A stretch of 64,000 nucleotides of DNA from Candidatus Nitrosotalea sp. TS (lineage in GTDB: Archaea > Thermoproteota > Nitrososphaeria > Nitrososphaerales > Nitrosopumilaceae). A program made the translations under genes and the position numbers. The notes beneath the pieces were generated by a model. That model was not told the DNA's origin. It was given only the letters and a program-made list of their open reading frames with translations, and ran no database searches. Each line of letters opens with the position of its first letter. Position 1 is the first letter of the stretch. The stretch is taken from positions 145,987 through 209,986 of the forward strand of contig NZ_RCMB01000007.1 in assembly GCF_011319465.1 (NCBI RefSeq), read 5' to 3'. Shown in pieces: positions 8,719 to 17,962 of this stretch.

Positions 8719-10104
8719 TCATTCGACATGATGTTGTACTGTCAACTGGTCATAGAATCGCACTGACTTGATATTGACAAATTCCAACATGCCGTATCTT
8801 GACAATTCTCTTCCAAAACCACTTTGTTTTACTCCACCAAAAGGTATTCTTGGATCAGAGACAACAACGTTGTTTACTGCAACAAGTCCAGATTCAACCA
8901 ATCGTGACAGCTTGTCAGCTTTGTCCAGATTCTGAGTCCAGATACTCCCACCTAGGCCAAATTGTGACTCGTTAGCAAGGCGTATTGCCTCCATCTCATC
9001 TTCCACTATAGTTACTGGTGCAACTGGCCCAAATGCTTCCTCTTGTGCCATACGCATCTTTGGGGTAACATTACCAAGTATTGTAGGACTGTAGAAATAC
9101 CCCTTGCCGTTCATCCTCTTGCCGCCAGCTAGTACCTCAGCGCCTTTGTCTACGGCATCTTTTACAAGTTCTTCTATCTTTTCAAGGCCTGCAGAATTTA
9201 CCATGGGTCCTATGTCAGTATCTTCAGATGTTGGGTCACCCACTTTGAGCTTCTCTGTTTTTTGAACAAATTTTTCAATGAATTCTTTAGCAAGATTCTT
9301 TGTAACAAAAAATCTTTTTGATGCAATACAGCTTTGTCCACAGTTGATAAAACGTCCCTTGACTGCTCCTGTAGATGCCTTTTCAGCATCAGCATCAGAA
9401 CACACTATGAAAGGATCGCTGCCGCCTAGTTCCAGCACACATTTTTTTATTTTAGATGTGGCCCGCTGTGCTACTTTGGAACCAGCCATATTACTACCAG
9501 TAAATGTCACAGCATTAACAGAGTCTATGAGTTGTTCTGCCATCGTAGAATCAGCAATGGCAGTTTGGAAAACTCCCTCAGGTATACCAGCTTTTAGGAA
9601 CATGTTTTCAATTTCTATGCCGCATTGCATTGTGGCACTAGCAGGTTTTAGAACAACGGTATTTCCTGCCATTAGTGAAGGAGCTGCAAACCTCAAAGCT
9701 TGCCAGTACGGAAAGTTCCATGGCATTATACTTCCAATTACCCCAATTGGTTCAAACGCAATGAAGCTCTTTCTAGCATCAGTGTTTATGGATTCATCGT
9801 GAAGAAAGGTTTCGCTGTTATCTGCATAAAACTCCATCACCCAAGCACACTTTTCAACTTCGGATAGTGATTCCTTGATTGCTTTGCCCATCTCTTTTGT
9901 AGCAGTGAGTGCCAATTGTTGCTTGTTCTTTCGTAAAACATCAGCAAAAATATTGATAAAATCGGATCTTCTTTTAATATCCTTTTTCCAGTCAGAAAAA
10001 GCCTTTTTTGACTTTACAATTTTTTTATCCAGTTCCTCCTTTGTTATGACATTGTATTGTGCCAAAACTTCTTCCGTGGTAGGATTAATTGTCTTGATTA
10101 CCAT
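8719..10104 (-). CDS. NAD(P)-dependent aldehyde dehydrogenase, succinate-semialdehyde type
   Basis: 461 residues when begun at the ATG at 10104 (MVIKTINPTTEEV), the usual N-terminus; the frame extends 22 codons further up without support. Catalytic Glu lies in VLELGGSDPFIV and the catalytic Cys in INCGQSCIASKRFF; the Rossmann-type PWNFPYWQ and FTGSNMAGSKVAQ segments are present. It has the compact length of succinate-semialdehyde dehydrogenases. In ammonia-oxidising archaea such enzymes are candidates for a 4-carbon step of the hydroxypropionate/hydroxybutyrate carbon cycle; that assignment is inference from family. It is divergent from the patatin at 10212. Confidence 0.8.
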   Translation of the reverse strand: MVIKTINPTTEEVLAQYNVITKEELDKKIVKSKKAFSDWKKDIKRRSDFINIFADVLRKNKQQLALTATKEMGKAIKESLSEVEKCAWVMEFYADNSETFLHDESINTDARKSFIAFEPIGVIGSIMPWNFPYWQALRFAAPSLMAGNTVVLKPASATMQCGIEIENMFLKAGIPEGVFQTAIADSTMAEQLIDSVNAVTFTGSNMAGSKVAQRATSKIKKCVLELGGSDPFIVCSDADAEKASTGAVKGRFINCGQSCIASKRFFVTKNLAKEFIEKFVQKTEKLKVGDPTSEDTDIGPMVNSAGLEKIEELVKDAVDKGAEVLAGGKRMNGKGYFYSPTILGNVTPKMRMAQEEAFGPVAPVTIVEDEMEAIRLANESQFGLGGSIWTQNLDKADKLSRLVESGLVAVNNVVVSDPRIPFGGVKQSGFGRELSRYGMLEFVNIKSVRFYDQLTVQHHVE

Positions 10105-10211
10105 ATCAGAGTAAGATACGGGGTCGTATATAATCTTCCAACTACCTAGTTGCAAGTGAACAATTTGCAATTTTTGAAGCTTTTAATATTTTGGTCAATA
10201 ACGCATAGCAT

Positions 10212-11311
10212 ATGCAATCGCTCTCTTCTCGCGAAAAACAAAACCTGCAATTTGAGACAGTCCTTGTCTTGCAGGGAGGAGGATCCCTTGGAGCCTACGA
10301 ATGCGGTGTCTACAAGGCATTGCATAGACACGGAATCGAGTTTGATATAGTAGCAGGAACTTCCATTGGAGCAGTTAATGCGTCAATTATCACAGGAAGT
10401 AAAAGTGACGAACCAGCAAAGGCATTAGAAGAATTTTGGCTTGATCTGGCAGAAGGTGTAACTTCGCCTGGCTTACCTGACAATATACGACCATACTTTG
10501 CATCAATGTATTCTGCAGTTTTTGGAAATCCCAAAATGTTCTTTCCAAAATGGTTTATTCCCAGTGCAGATTATTTTATGCCATATTTTTGGCAGTACAT
10601 GTACGACATCACCCCCCTCAAGAAGACACTAGATCAGTATGTCGATTTTCAAAAGATTCAGAGTCCTAAAAGACCAAGGCTCATAATAACATCTACAGAT
10701 ATCCAAAATGCAAAGCCCTCTGTTTTTGATAACAAATATGACCACATTGAAGCAGATCACGTACTTGCCAGTGCAGGATATCCATTTTACGGCATATCGT
10801 GGACCCAAAAAAGTGGAAAATATCTCTGGGATGGAACCCTTCTAAGTAATACACCTCTTCGCGAGGTGATAAATGCTTCACCAAAACTCGACAAGAATGT
10901 CTATGTCGTTGATCTATTTCCAAAAAATCAGCCCGAGATTCCAAATAACATGTTTGAGGTCTGGCACAGAGCAAGAGACATCATGCACACTGACAAGACA
11001 GAGAACAACATACACATGTCAAAGACAATCACTCGCTACTTGAAATTAATACGAGAAATGCATGATATTCTTAGCTCTTCTACACTTGACGAAAAAGACA
11101 AATCCAAACTTCGCATTGTTAGAACAGGAATATCACAAACTTGCCTCAGAACGAGGTAGCATCATAAATCAGATAGTAAGAATACAGCGTCACTGAGCAT
11201 GTTCATTTTCTCTTAGAAGATGCAGATTTTTCAGTTGCCACAATAAAAGAATTAATAGAAAAAGGCGAAAAAGATGCAAAAGAAGCGCTTGTTACCAACA
11301 ACGTAGAATAG
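10212..11311 (+). CDS. Patatin-like phospholipase, two frameshifts near the C-terminus
   Basis: The N-terminal half has all patatin motifs: the oxyanion loop LQGGGSLGAYECGV, the nucleophile Ser in AGTSIGAVNAS, and Asp in LWDGTLLSNTPL. The frame breaks near 11118 and again near 11192; the three pieces joined give YHKLASERGSIINQIVRIQR and then EHVHFLLEDADFSVATI, a coherent tail ending at 11311 (about 366 residues). Ser-Asp dyad enzymes of this family cleave acyl esters of lipids. Being close to the PHA genes it might act on PHA granules or their lipid coat, but the sequence does not show the substrate. Confidence 0.75.
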
Positions 11312-11416
11312 CAAGCCATAAGACAAAAGCCAAAAAATCGACCAAAGACAATTTACACGTGGTCAAATGATTATAACGAAAAAGACTTATCATACATGCT
11401 TTCTCCCTACGTATAG

Positions 11417-12214
11417 TTGCAAACCAAGTTTGCAGATGTTTGGGGGCATAAAGTAAGATACCTAGAGGAGGGCAAGTCAGGCAAAACGATCCTCCTCATA
11501 CACGGATTAGGCGGTTCTGCAGAGAGATGGTTAAAAATCATCCCTAGCCTGAGTTCAAAATACAGGGTTATTGCACCAGATATGATTGGTTTTGGGCATA
11601 GCGACAAGCCGTCATTGGATTACACAATAGAGTTTTTTGGCAAATTTCTATCTGCCTTTATTGATACACTGGATCTGAAAACAGCTATTCTTGTGGGCAC
11701 GTCTCTTGGCGGTCAAATTGCAGCAGAATGTACCAATACCAACAGATCCATAGAGAAGCTAGTCCTTGTTGCCCCTTCCGGAGCCATGAAACGATCTACT
11801 GCAGCAGTTGACGCATACATGATGGCGGCTCTTTATCCCAATAATTCAAGTGCCAGAATCGCGTTTGAAATGATGTCTAATTCAGGCACAGTTGACGAAT
11901 TTACAGTATCCGATTTTGTAAAAAGAATGTCCATTCCAAACGCAAAGCTTGCGTTTATCTCTTCAGTTCTAGGAATAAAGAACTCGAAGATAGATGAGAG
12001 TTTGCAGAAGATTATGGTGCCCACATTATTGGTGTGGGGAAAAGAAGACAGAGTCATACCCATCGAATATGCAAAGCAATTTGTCTCCTCAATTAGAGAT
12101 TGTAAATTCTTAGAATTTGAGGACTGCGGCCACCTACCACATGTGGAAAAACCAGACATTTTCTCCGAGTCAATACTGGAATTCCTAGATTCAAGGCTCG
12201 TTGTGGCCAAGTAA
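11417..12214 (+). CDS. Alpha/beta hydrolase beside the PHA locus
   Basis: 265 residues from TTG at 11417. The oxyanion segment LLIHGLGGSAERW, nucleophile elbow GTSLGG, acid in WGKEDRVIPIEYA and His in CGHLPHVEKP form a full Ser-Asp-His triad. A helical cap lies between. It is a close paralogue of the hydrolase at 15535, and the two flank the phasin and synthase genes. Hydrolysis of a hydroxyacyl ester, such as PHA oligomers, is the likely role given the setting but is not shown by motifs. The next gene starts about 70 bases on, behind its own promoter with operator palindromes. Confidence 0.75.
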   Translation: MQTKFADVWGHKVRYLEEGKSGKTILLIHGLGGSAERWLKIIPSLSSKYRVIAPDMIGFGHSDKPSLDYTIEFFGKFLSAFIDTLDLKTAILVGTSLGGQIAAECTNTNRSIEKLVLVAPSGAMKRSTAAVDAYMMAALYPNNSSARIAFEMMSNSGTVDEFTVSDFVKRMSIPNAKLAFISSVLGIKNSKIDESLQKIMVPTLLVWGKEDRVIPIEYAKQFVSSIRDCKFLEFEDCGHLPHVEKPDIFSESILEFLDSRLVVAK

Positions 12215-12217
12215 GAG

Positions 12218-12258
12218 TTAAATACCATTTGTTGGTAACTATTACCAATGACTGGTAA
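12218..12258 (+). promoter_or_regulatory. TATA-like box and overlapping operator palindromes
   Basis: TTAAATA at 12218-12224 is a plausible TATA element. From 12232 to 12248 runs the perfect palindrome TTGGTAA-CTA-TTACCAA, and its right half also pairs with a third half-site, TTACCA-ATGAC-TGGTAA (12242-12258). The three half-sites lie where transcription should begin, before the AbrB-type regulator at 12285. This fits repression, perhaps autoregulation. A related palindrome lies before the hydrolase at 15535. DNA pattern seen; binding protein inferred. Confidence 0.55.
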
Positions 12259-12284
12259 TAACAACCAATACGATCCTGACTGAG

Positions 12285-12668
12285 ATGTTCCACGAATGGA
12301 TACAAAGGAGTGGAAAGGCACAGATGGATTTCATGAAGACTTTTGGCGAGATGATGAGCAGAAACAACCAAGTCAATCCACTTGACACATTAAAAGAGAT
12401 AACAAACAAGACTACCAAAGCACAGTCCGATTTTGTCCAAAATTTTACAGATATGCAGTCAAAAGGCATGTACAACATGTTCAACCCTTCACAACTACTA
12501 CCCTCGCTCCTATCATGGGGTACTTTCAAAACATCAGTAGGAAGTAATGGTCGCATTTCGATACCGGAAGCAGAACGAGAGGCGCTTGGAATCAAGGAAG
12601 AAGACCTTGTGCAAGTAATCGTCATACCGGTCGAAAGGAGAAAACAAAAAGCGGAGGTGAAAGAATGA
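12285..12668 (+). CDS. PHA-locus protein with C-terminal AbrB-type DNA-binding domain
   Basis: 127 residues. The N-terminal about 75 residues are helical and phasin-like (HEWIQRSGKAQMDFMKTFGEM and KAQSDFVQNFTDMQ). Residues about 80-115 (WGTFKTSVGSNGRISIPEAE then REALGIKEEDLVQVIVI) are a SpoVT/AbrB swapped-hairpin domain. This fusion recalls haloarchaeal PhaR, an AbrB-like protein that represses PHA genes and sits on granules. It overlaps the phasin-like gene at 12665 by four bases (ATGA), so the two are one operon. The palindromes just upstream may be its own binding sites. Function inferred from domain and place. Confidence 0.72.
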   Translation: MFHEWIQRSGKAQMDFMKTFGEMMSRNNQVNPLDTLKEITNKTTKAQSDFVQNFTDMQSKGMYNMFNPSQLLPSLLSWGTFKTSVGSNGRISIPEAEREALGIKEEDLVQVIVIPVERRKQKAEVKE

Positions 12669-13081
12669 GTAAGACAACAGAGACAAAAGAAATCTTTGCA
12701 GTGTACAAGCAGAATGTTAACCGATGCTTTGATGAAGCAGAGAAAAATGTTGCACAGTGTTTACAAGCAGTAACTAACCTACAGCAAGAATATGCAACAG
12801 CATGTAAAAACACAATCGAGAACGCAATATCAATGCAACAGGAATACGCTTCACGAACAGGTCTATCTACTAACGTACCATCAGCATACTTCAAAATAGT
12901 AAATGATGCAACAGAAGAGATAGTCAAGACAGGTTCCGTTCAGAGCAAAGCAGTGCTTGCAACAATTGATGCAATCAGACAAAATGTAAAGACATTCAAC
13001 GACAATACAAAATCATTTTCTGATATGAACGCAAACATACTGCAATCTTGGTTCTCAGCATGGACACCAACAAGAAATTAG
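12665..13081 (+). CDS. Phasin-like granule-associated protein
   Basis: 138 residues, almost wholly amphipathic helix, rich in Gln, Asn and Ala (YKQNVNRCFDEAEKN, then VTNLQQEYATACKN). This composition and length match phasins, which coat PHA granules, though phasins share little sequence. It starts inside the stop of the AbrB-domain gene and ends 21 bases before the convergent phaC. A short palindrome GTTAGT-A-ACTAAC and a T-run (13081-13110) lie between the two stops and may end both transcripts. Confidence 0.6.
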   Translation: MSKTTETKEIFAVYKQNVNRCFDEAEKNVAQCLQAVTNLQQEYATACKNTIENAISMQQEYASRTGLSTNVPSAYFKIVNDATEEIVKTGSVQSKAVLATIDAIRQNVKTFNDNTKSFSDMNANILQSWFSAWTPTRN

Positions 13082-13101
13082 TTAGTAACTAACTATTTTT
13101 T

Positions 13102-14188
13102 TTATTTTTCAGATCTTTCTTTTATCCATTGACCTAGTTCTGGCAGTACCTTTTTTTGAGAAAACGAGCTTGCTATCATGCCTACATGTCCTGTGGCATA
13201 CATTCTCAATGTTTTGTCTTCGCTTGATACGGCATAGTGTATTGGCATACTACATTCTGGAGATACCAAATGATCTCCCACTGCCACCTGAGTAAATACA
13301 GGCATTGAGATGTTTTTGAGATTTATCTGTCTGCCAGATACATGCATCTGGTTTCTAATCAATAAATTGTCTTGATAGACATTCTTCACCCATTCCCTGA
13401 AAAGCTCGCCTGGTATAGGAGGGGTGTCACTTAGCCATTTTTCTACGCGGATAAAGTTTTCAACATACTCTTTGTTGTGGATATTTTTAAAGAATTGAGC
13501 ATATTTTTCAAGACCTTGTTCAAAGGGTTTGAGAATAGAGAACACATAATACATGAATTCAGGCGGTACGTTGCCTACGATATCTGCCATCTTGTCCACA
13601 TCCATGTGTTTTGCCAAGTTTGCTACTACTGTACTATCCCGACTGCCGTCAATTACCGGTGCCGTTAAAATCAAGTTTTTTATTTTTTCAGGATACAATG
13701 ATGCATAAACTGTGGCCAGAGTTCCCCCCCGTACAGTATCCTTGCATTGAGACCTTGTCGACACCTGATTCGTTAAGAATAAAGTCTACACAATTGTCCA
13801 TGTAACCGTTCACATAGTCATCAAAACCCAGAAACCTATCCATAGTAGTTGGAGTCCCCCAATCTATTAGATATACATCCAAACCTTGTTCCAACATATT
13901 TTTAACCCAGCTTTTTTGCGGATGAATATCCAGTATATGATATCGATTTATCAAAGCATATGTGATCAGAAGAGGCGTTTTTACCTGTTTTTGTTGCGTA
14001 GAATTAAAATGCAATAATCTCATTTTTCCTTCAGAATATACAACATCATACGGGGTCATTCCCAAGCTAATCTCATCTGGTGCGGCAACCAATTTTGGTG
14101 CGTCAAGAATATTTCGGTTCATTTGCAGGAACTCTTCCAATATTCTTGGATCTATCCTAAGTTCACTTTCCATTTTCATTTCCTCCAT
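13102..14188 (-). CDS. phaC: Class III PHA synthase catalytic subunit, frameshifted at a C-run
   Basis: Two frames joined near 13727, at a run of seven C, give about 360 residues, the normal length for class III PhaC. The lipase-like box GYCTGG carries the catalytic Cys near residue 152; the Asp lies in VGDHLVSPE and the His in GHVGMIA. PhaC polymerises 3-hydroxyacyl-CoA into storage polyester and in class III needs PhaE, which is directly upstream here and overlaps by 26 bases. The break exactly in a homopolymer suggests a sequencing error rather than loss of the gene. The start is the ATG at 14188. Confidence 0.88.
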
Positions 14189-14741
14189 GATTAGCTATTT
14201 TTTCAAGTTTGGCAACTCTTTTTCGCAATAAGTGTAATTCTTTGTACAGCTCGTCAATTTCTTTCTTTGTAGGCATGTTAACAGTCTCCAGCATAAGCGA
14301 TGTCACATTATTCCAGTGTTTTGCAAGTTCAAGTTCGCTTGATACTAGTTTTCCAAAGTTTTCTGCAAATTCTAGAGAATCAAATAGTCTTGTAAAGTAA
14401 TTTTCGAATATGTCTATCCAGATACGCTTGGTAGCATCAAGATGTTCAGTGTCTGTTGGAATCTCTGGCACTTTTTTGCTAAATTGTTTTTGTGCCTCAT
14501 TCCACGTATCTGTGAGCTGTTTATAATATTCTCCAAGGCTTGTGTTAAATTCAGCCAGTTCTTGGTTGATTTCTATCATTTCTGCGCTAACCTTCTTGGC
14601 ATTAACGCCTAGTTTCCTAAATGGTCCTGTGGACATGAGCGATTGCGGCCTACTTGACATCAAGGATATCAAATCCGTCCAAAATAGTGAGACGTGTTTG
14701 TAATATCCTAATGATTTCTTATACTCTTCCGTAGAACTCAT
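14163..14741 (-). CDS. phaE: PHA synthase subunit PhaE
   Basis: 192 residues, predicted all-helical, with the typical PhaE run of a Trp-containing helix (YYKQLTDTWNEAQKQF), then LFDSLEFAENFGKLVSSELELAKHWN and a C-terminal coiled coil (LYKELHLLRKRVAKLEKIA). It is the first gene of the minus-strand unit phaE-phaC, with its end overlapping the start of phaC. PhaE has no catalytic residues; it binds and activates PhaC. Call is supported chiefly by helix pattern and its place. Confidence 0.8.
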   Translation of the reverse strand: MSSTEEYKKSLGYYKHVSLFWTDLISLMSSRPQSLMSTGPFRKLGVNAKKVSAEMIEINQELAEFNTSLGEYYKQLTDTWNEAQKQFSKKVPEIPTDTEHLDATKRIWIDIFENYFTRLFDSLEFAENFGKLVSSELELAKHWNNVTSLMLETVNMPTKKEIDELYKELHLLRKRVAKLEKIANHGGNENGK

Positions 14742-14957
14742 TAAGTGTATTAAGTAACATTCACATCTTATAGAGATTGCTACGCGGCATTGAGAGAAGG
14801 ATCTCAGAACGTCTCATCGATATTAAATAATGATTAACAAAGTTAAGGAGTGGTTGTAATTGCAGATATTTGGCATAATAGATTTAACTGCGCAGTGCGA
14901 ATCTTGATGTTTTGGACCTGCAAATCATTAAAAGATACCTAGTGTCACAGTAATACA

Positions 14958-15416
14958 ATGACGCAAAAAAGACCACAGCCTACAAAACCTGACACTGTAG
15001 AAAACAAGTCAACGATTTCTGTTTGTGATATCATACACACTAATGCCAATAATGTAATTGAAAAGATGGAATCTCTTTTACCCATAAACATGCAGATGTA
15101 TTCTGATTTTTATACAGAATATTTACATTCTCTGCAAGATCTTTTTGGTGCATGTTACATAGCAGAAAATGAAATCTTGTCCAAGATGGGAATTGATCAG
15201 AAGACTCTACAATCCTTTGACACATATGCCAAAACAGTTGCCAGATCAACAATTTTTCAAATCGAAATGGCCAACAATATCCAAAAGACATATTTACAGA
15301 CTCAGATATCGTCCATCAAAACACTTGATGAATACATACGTCTTGCACTTGATTACTACTCAAGGATGCTTTCCAGATCTCTTGGTACTCCTTTTCAGAA
15401 AATTTCAAATCACTAA
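14958..15416 (+). CDS. Phasin-like helical protein of the PHA locus
   Basis: 152 residues with a polar N-terminus and then long amphipathic helices (NVIEKMESLLPINMQMYSD, then FDTYAKTVARSTIFQIEMAN). It has no membrane segment and no enzyme motif. The composition is like the protein at 12665 and it lies between phaE (divergent, 216 bases apart) and the second hydrolase. A second granule-coat protein is the most likely role, but sequence identity with known phasins is not evident. Confidence 0.5.
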   Translation: MTQKRPQPTKPDTVENKSTISVCDIIHTNANNVIEKMESLLPINMQMYSDFYTEYLHSLQDLFGACYIAENEILSKMGIDQKTLQSFDTYAKTVARSTIFQIEMANNIQKTYLQTQISSIKTLDEYIRLALDYYSRMLSRSLGTPFQKISNH

Positions 15417-15440
15417 GTTTTCTGTTTCGCAAGATAATAT

Positions 15441-15482
15441 TTTAAATTACATCTAGACTCAATTAGTTGCCAAAATTGGCAA
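15441..15482 (+). promoter_or_regulatory. TATA-like box and operator palindrome before the second hydrolase
   Basis: TTTAAATT at 15441-15448 is a plausible TATA element. The palindrome TTGCCAA-AA-TTGGCAA occupies 15467-15482, where the transcript should start, 52 bases before the hydrolase ATG. Its half-site TTGGCAA differs by one base from TTGGTAA before the AbrB-domain gene at 12285. The same regulator may bind both. The sites are seen; common control is inferred. Confidence 0.5.
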
Positions 15483-15534
15483 ATAATATAGATTGACAAA
15501 AACTTATGTCGTGATAAAATTGACCAAATCATAC

Positions 15535-16316
15535 ATGCAAGAAAGGCACGTCACAGTAAATGGAAATAAAATAAGGTATATCGAGGAAGGAGATTCTAAA
15601 AATACCATAGTTTTACTTCACGGGTTAGGAGGCATGGCGGAGAGATGGTTTCCGTGGTGCCATTTCTGAGTAAAAAATATCGAGTGATCGCAGTGGATTT
15701 GATCGGATACGGTCAAAGCGATAAACCTCAAGTAGACTACACGCCAGAATTTTTCAGAGATTCCATACTTGGCCTTCTAGAAACTCTATCACTGGAGAAG
15801 GTATTCATGATTGGCACATCGCTTGGAGGTGAGATTGTAGCAGAGTGTGCGGCTACACAGAATTCGACAATTAAAAAAATTGTCATGGTGGCACCGGCTG
15901 GAATAATGAAGAAATCCACTCCTGTTCTTGACGCATATACAATGGCCGCACTATATCCAAATCACGAATCGGTGAAAACTGCATATCAGATGATGATGGG
16001 AGAAAAGAAGGAAATAAGTTCCCAATCAGTTGAGAACTTTATTTCAAATATGACTAGACCCAATTCCAAGATGGCGTTTCTTTCCACGCTTTTAGGAATG
16101 AAAAACTCTCCTGTCATAACAGAAAAACTAAAACTGATCAAGATACCGGCACTTCTCATATGGGGAGATGCTGACAAGATGATTCCAATAGAATATTCCA
16201 AAGAATTTGCAAGTTCCATTCCAGATTGTAATTTTGTGGTTATGAACGGATGCGGGCATACACCTTACGAAGAAAAACCCAATGAGTTTTCAAAGATAGT
16301 GCTTGACTTTTTGTAA
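15535..16316 (+). CDS. Second alpha/beta hydrolase of the PHA locus, frameshifted
   Basis: The ATG at 15535 aligns exactly with the start of the paralogue at 11417 (both reach the Arg-Tyr-hydrophobic-Glu-Glu-Gly motif at residue 14). The first 36 residues hold LLHGLGGMAERW; the frame then shifts near 15647 (fits a lost base), continuing as SVVPFLSKKYRVI. GTSLGG, the acid in WGDADKMIPIEYS and the His in GCGHTPYEEKP complete the triad. It is about as long as its paralogue and likely arose by duplication around the PHA genes. Substrate unproven. Confidence 0.72.
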
Positions 16317-16337
16317 GGTAGAGGAGCTGGATTTTTC

Positions 16338-16682
16338 ATGATAAAAATAAAAAGAGTTTATGAGGTATCGTCTGAAGAAGACGGTTTTAGAATTCTCATT
16401 GACAGACTGTGGCCTCGTGGACTATCAAAAGAATCTGCAAAGATAGATGCGTGGTTAAAGGACATAGCGCCTAGTGATGACCTCAGAAAATGGTTTTCCC
16501 ACGATCCAAAAAAATGGACAGATTTCAAGAAAAAATACCGTGAAGAGCTCAAGAGAAAAAGAGATACCGTTTCAATGATCAGGTCACTTGAAAAAGAAAA
16601 GAAGATCATAACATTTCTCTACTCTGCAAAAAATAAAGAATACAACAATGCAGTTTTCCTACAGGAATATATGCAAAAATAG
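16338..16682 (+). CDS. DUF488-family protein (YeaO-like)
   Basis: 114 residues beginning KRVYE, with the family signature [14 protein letters not shown] near residue 20, then [19 protein letters not shown] and KKYREELK. These are the main conserved blocks of DUF488 (YeaO), a family of small proteins of unknown biochemical role, sometimes linked to heme or metal handling without proof. It follows the hydrolase by about 20 bases on the same strand and may share its transcript. Confidence 0.8.
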   Translation: MIKIKRVYEVSSEEDGFRILIDRLWPRGLSKESAKIDAWLKDIAPSDDLRKWFSHDPKKWTDFKKKYREELKRKRDTVSMIRSLEKEKKIITFLYSAKNKEYNNAVFLQEYMQK

Positions 16683-16808
16683 AAGCAAAATCAAATACCA
16701 TATTCCCCAAATGTGCCAATCCAAGACAAATCAATCACAAACAAAATAATTATTTTGTACTTGACACCTCACACAATATTCATGTATCACATCTATGGTT
16801 TCAGATAC

Positions 16809-16919
16809 ATGGATAGTAAACAAGATGGTGAATTTCTTGACGAAGACCTAGAAGAAGGCGATAAAGACACAGAATATCTGGATGACGAATTCGAAGAAGA
16901 TGACACAAAAAGCAAATGA
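16809..16919 (+). CDS. Very acidic 36-residue protein
   Basis: From ATG at 16809: a short, strongly acidic protein in which Asp and Glu make up about half (GEFLDEDLEEGDKDTEYLD). The frame is open upstream to 16713, but that part looks non-coding. It carries no domain I recognise. Small acidic proteins are found in this phylum but whether this one is translated is uncertain. Confidence 0.35.
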   Translation: MDSKQDGEFLDEDLEEGDKDTEYLDDEFEEDDTKSK

Positions 16920-17024
16920 CGTATTGTTGTACATTAGAAACAATCCAAAACTTTACCAGAGGTACATTGGTTGAAGAATAATTTGTTACAATCACTTAAA
17001 AGATAGACCGGTTTCTACATTATA

Positions 17025-17276
17025 TTGAACGAGTCAGAATACAATTCCCAAATTGAGAAAATCTCAGTGATGATTACAGAGGACAACATGTCACTTGATG
17101 AACAAGATCCTATGAAACTTCAAAGGTATTATGATTTTGTGAGAAAACACTTCCATGTTGATGGTGAGCCCGCCATTCAACTAGTCAATGAAGCGTTCTT
17201 GTATCTGAAAATGAAAAAGTCTGATTCAATCGACCCTCTCCAACATGGAGATGAATTCGGAGCAGGCTTTAGCTAA
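17025..17276 (+). CDS. Small conserved-type hypothetical protein
   Basis: 83 residues from a TTG. The sequence is helical and polar, with a segment LQRYYDFVRKHFHVDGEPAIQ and AFLYLKMKKSDSIDP. No signal peptide, no membrane helix, no metal-binding motif. Coding is supported by length, composition and codon use like the neighbours. Function not recognised. Confidence 0.5.
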   Translation: MNESEYNSQIEKISVMITEDNMSLDEQDPMKLQRYYDFVRKHFHVDGEPAIQLVNEAFLYLKMKKSDSIDPLQHGDEFGAGFS

Positions 17277-17302
17277 ATTAAGAGTATTCTTAAGATACCA
17301 AT

Positions 17303-17805
17303 CTACAAATCAAACTTGTACTTGGTCTTTGAAGAAATTGCAATTATGATAAAATCGATACTGCAAGAACAATAAATGACAGAGAACCAAATTCTGGAAG
17401 AACTTGTGTTCCTATCACTTCAATTCTTTCAGTGCCATTAGTGAATGCAATTGAGAGGGTTCTGTCAGTTCCAGTTTTGCTTTCATGATAGTTACTATAA
17501 GTATCATCCAAGAGAACGATGAACTGATCGTCATTTGCTCCTGCCTTTGCATCAATTAAGGTTCTAGGCAGATCGATGATCAGATTTCCATCACTTGTAG
17601 AATTTATTGAAATTACAAGCGATGTCTCATGAGTATTAATCAACATGTCATTTACCGTTGCACCTGTCAGGGTATAGTTTACGTTGTAGGCTTGTCCACC
17701 TGCAGGGTTTTTTATGACATAGGTATTCATCGATTGTGCAAAAGACGGCATGCCTGCCATAGAGATCATAAATACGGTCAAAATCAAATATGGTTTCCAG
17801 TGCAC
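17303..17805 (-). CDS. PEFG-type surface protein, frameshifted in its membrane anchor
   Basis: A signal peptide (residues 1-23, ending SFA) is followed by a single beta-rich domain with LIIDLPRTLIDAKAG and TERIEVIGTQVLPEFG. The first frame stops inside the anchor helix; a shift near 17358 restores FIIIAISSKTKYKFDL with a stop at 17303, giving the normal anchor of helix and basic end. The beta domain before PEFG is shared with the proteins at 17963, 39894 and 56323. The protein is likely processed and anchored on the cell surface. Role unknown. Confidence 0.7.
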
Positions 17806-17962
17806 AAGAGGTTTGACATTGACTTGTATTTTTCCTTTGCGAGCGATTCGGCCTCAGATGTTATACCACAGTCAATTTTTCCAGTACATGAAAGTCATTG
17901 AGATCAAGCATTAAAGAACTTAAATTAGGTTCAAAGAAAACCAATCTTGAGCACGAATATTT

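Noticed and set aside
13081..13093. GTTAGT-A-ACTAAC palindrome as a third PHA operator
   Set aside because: It lies between convergent stops, not at a promoter, and is more likely part of a terminator region.
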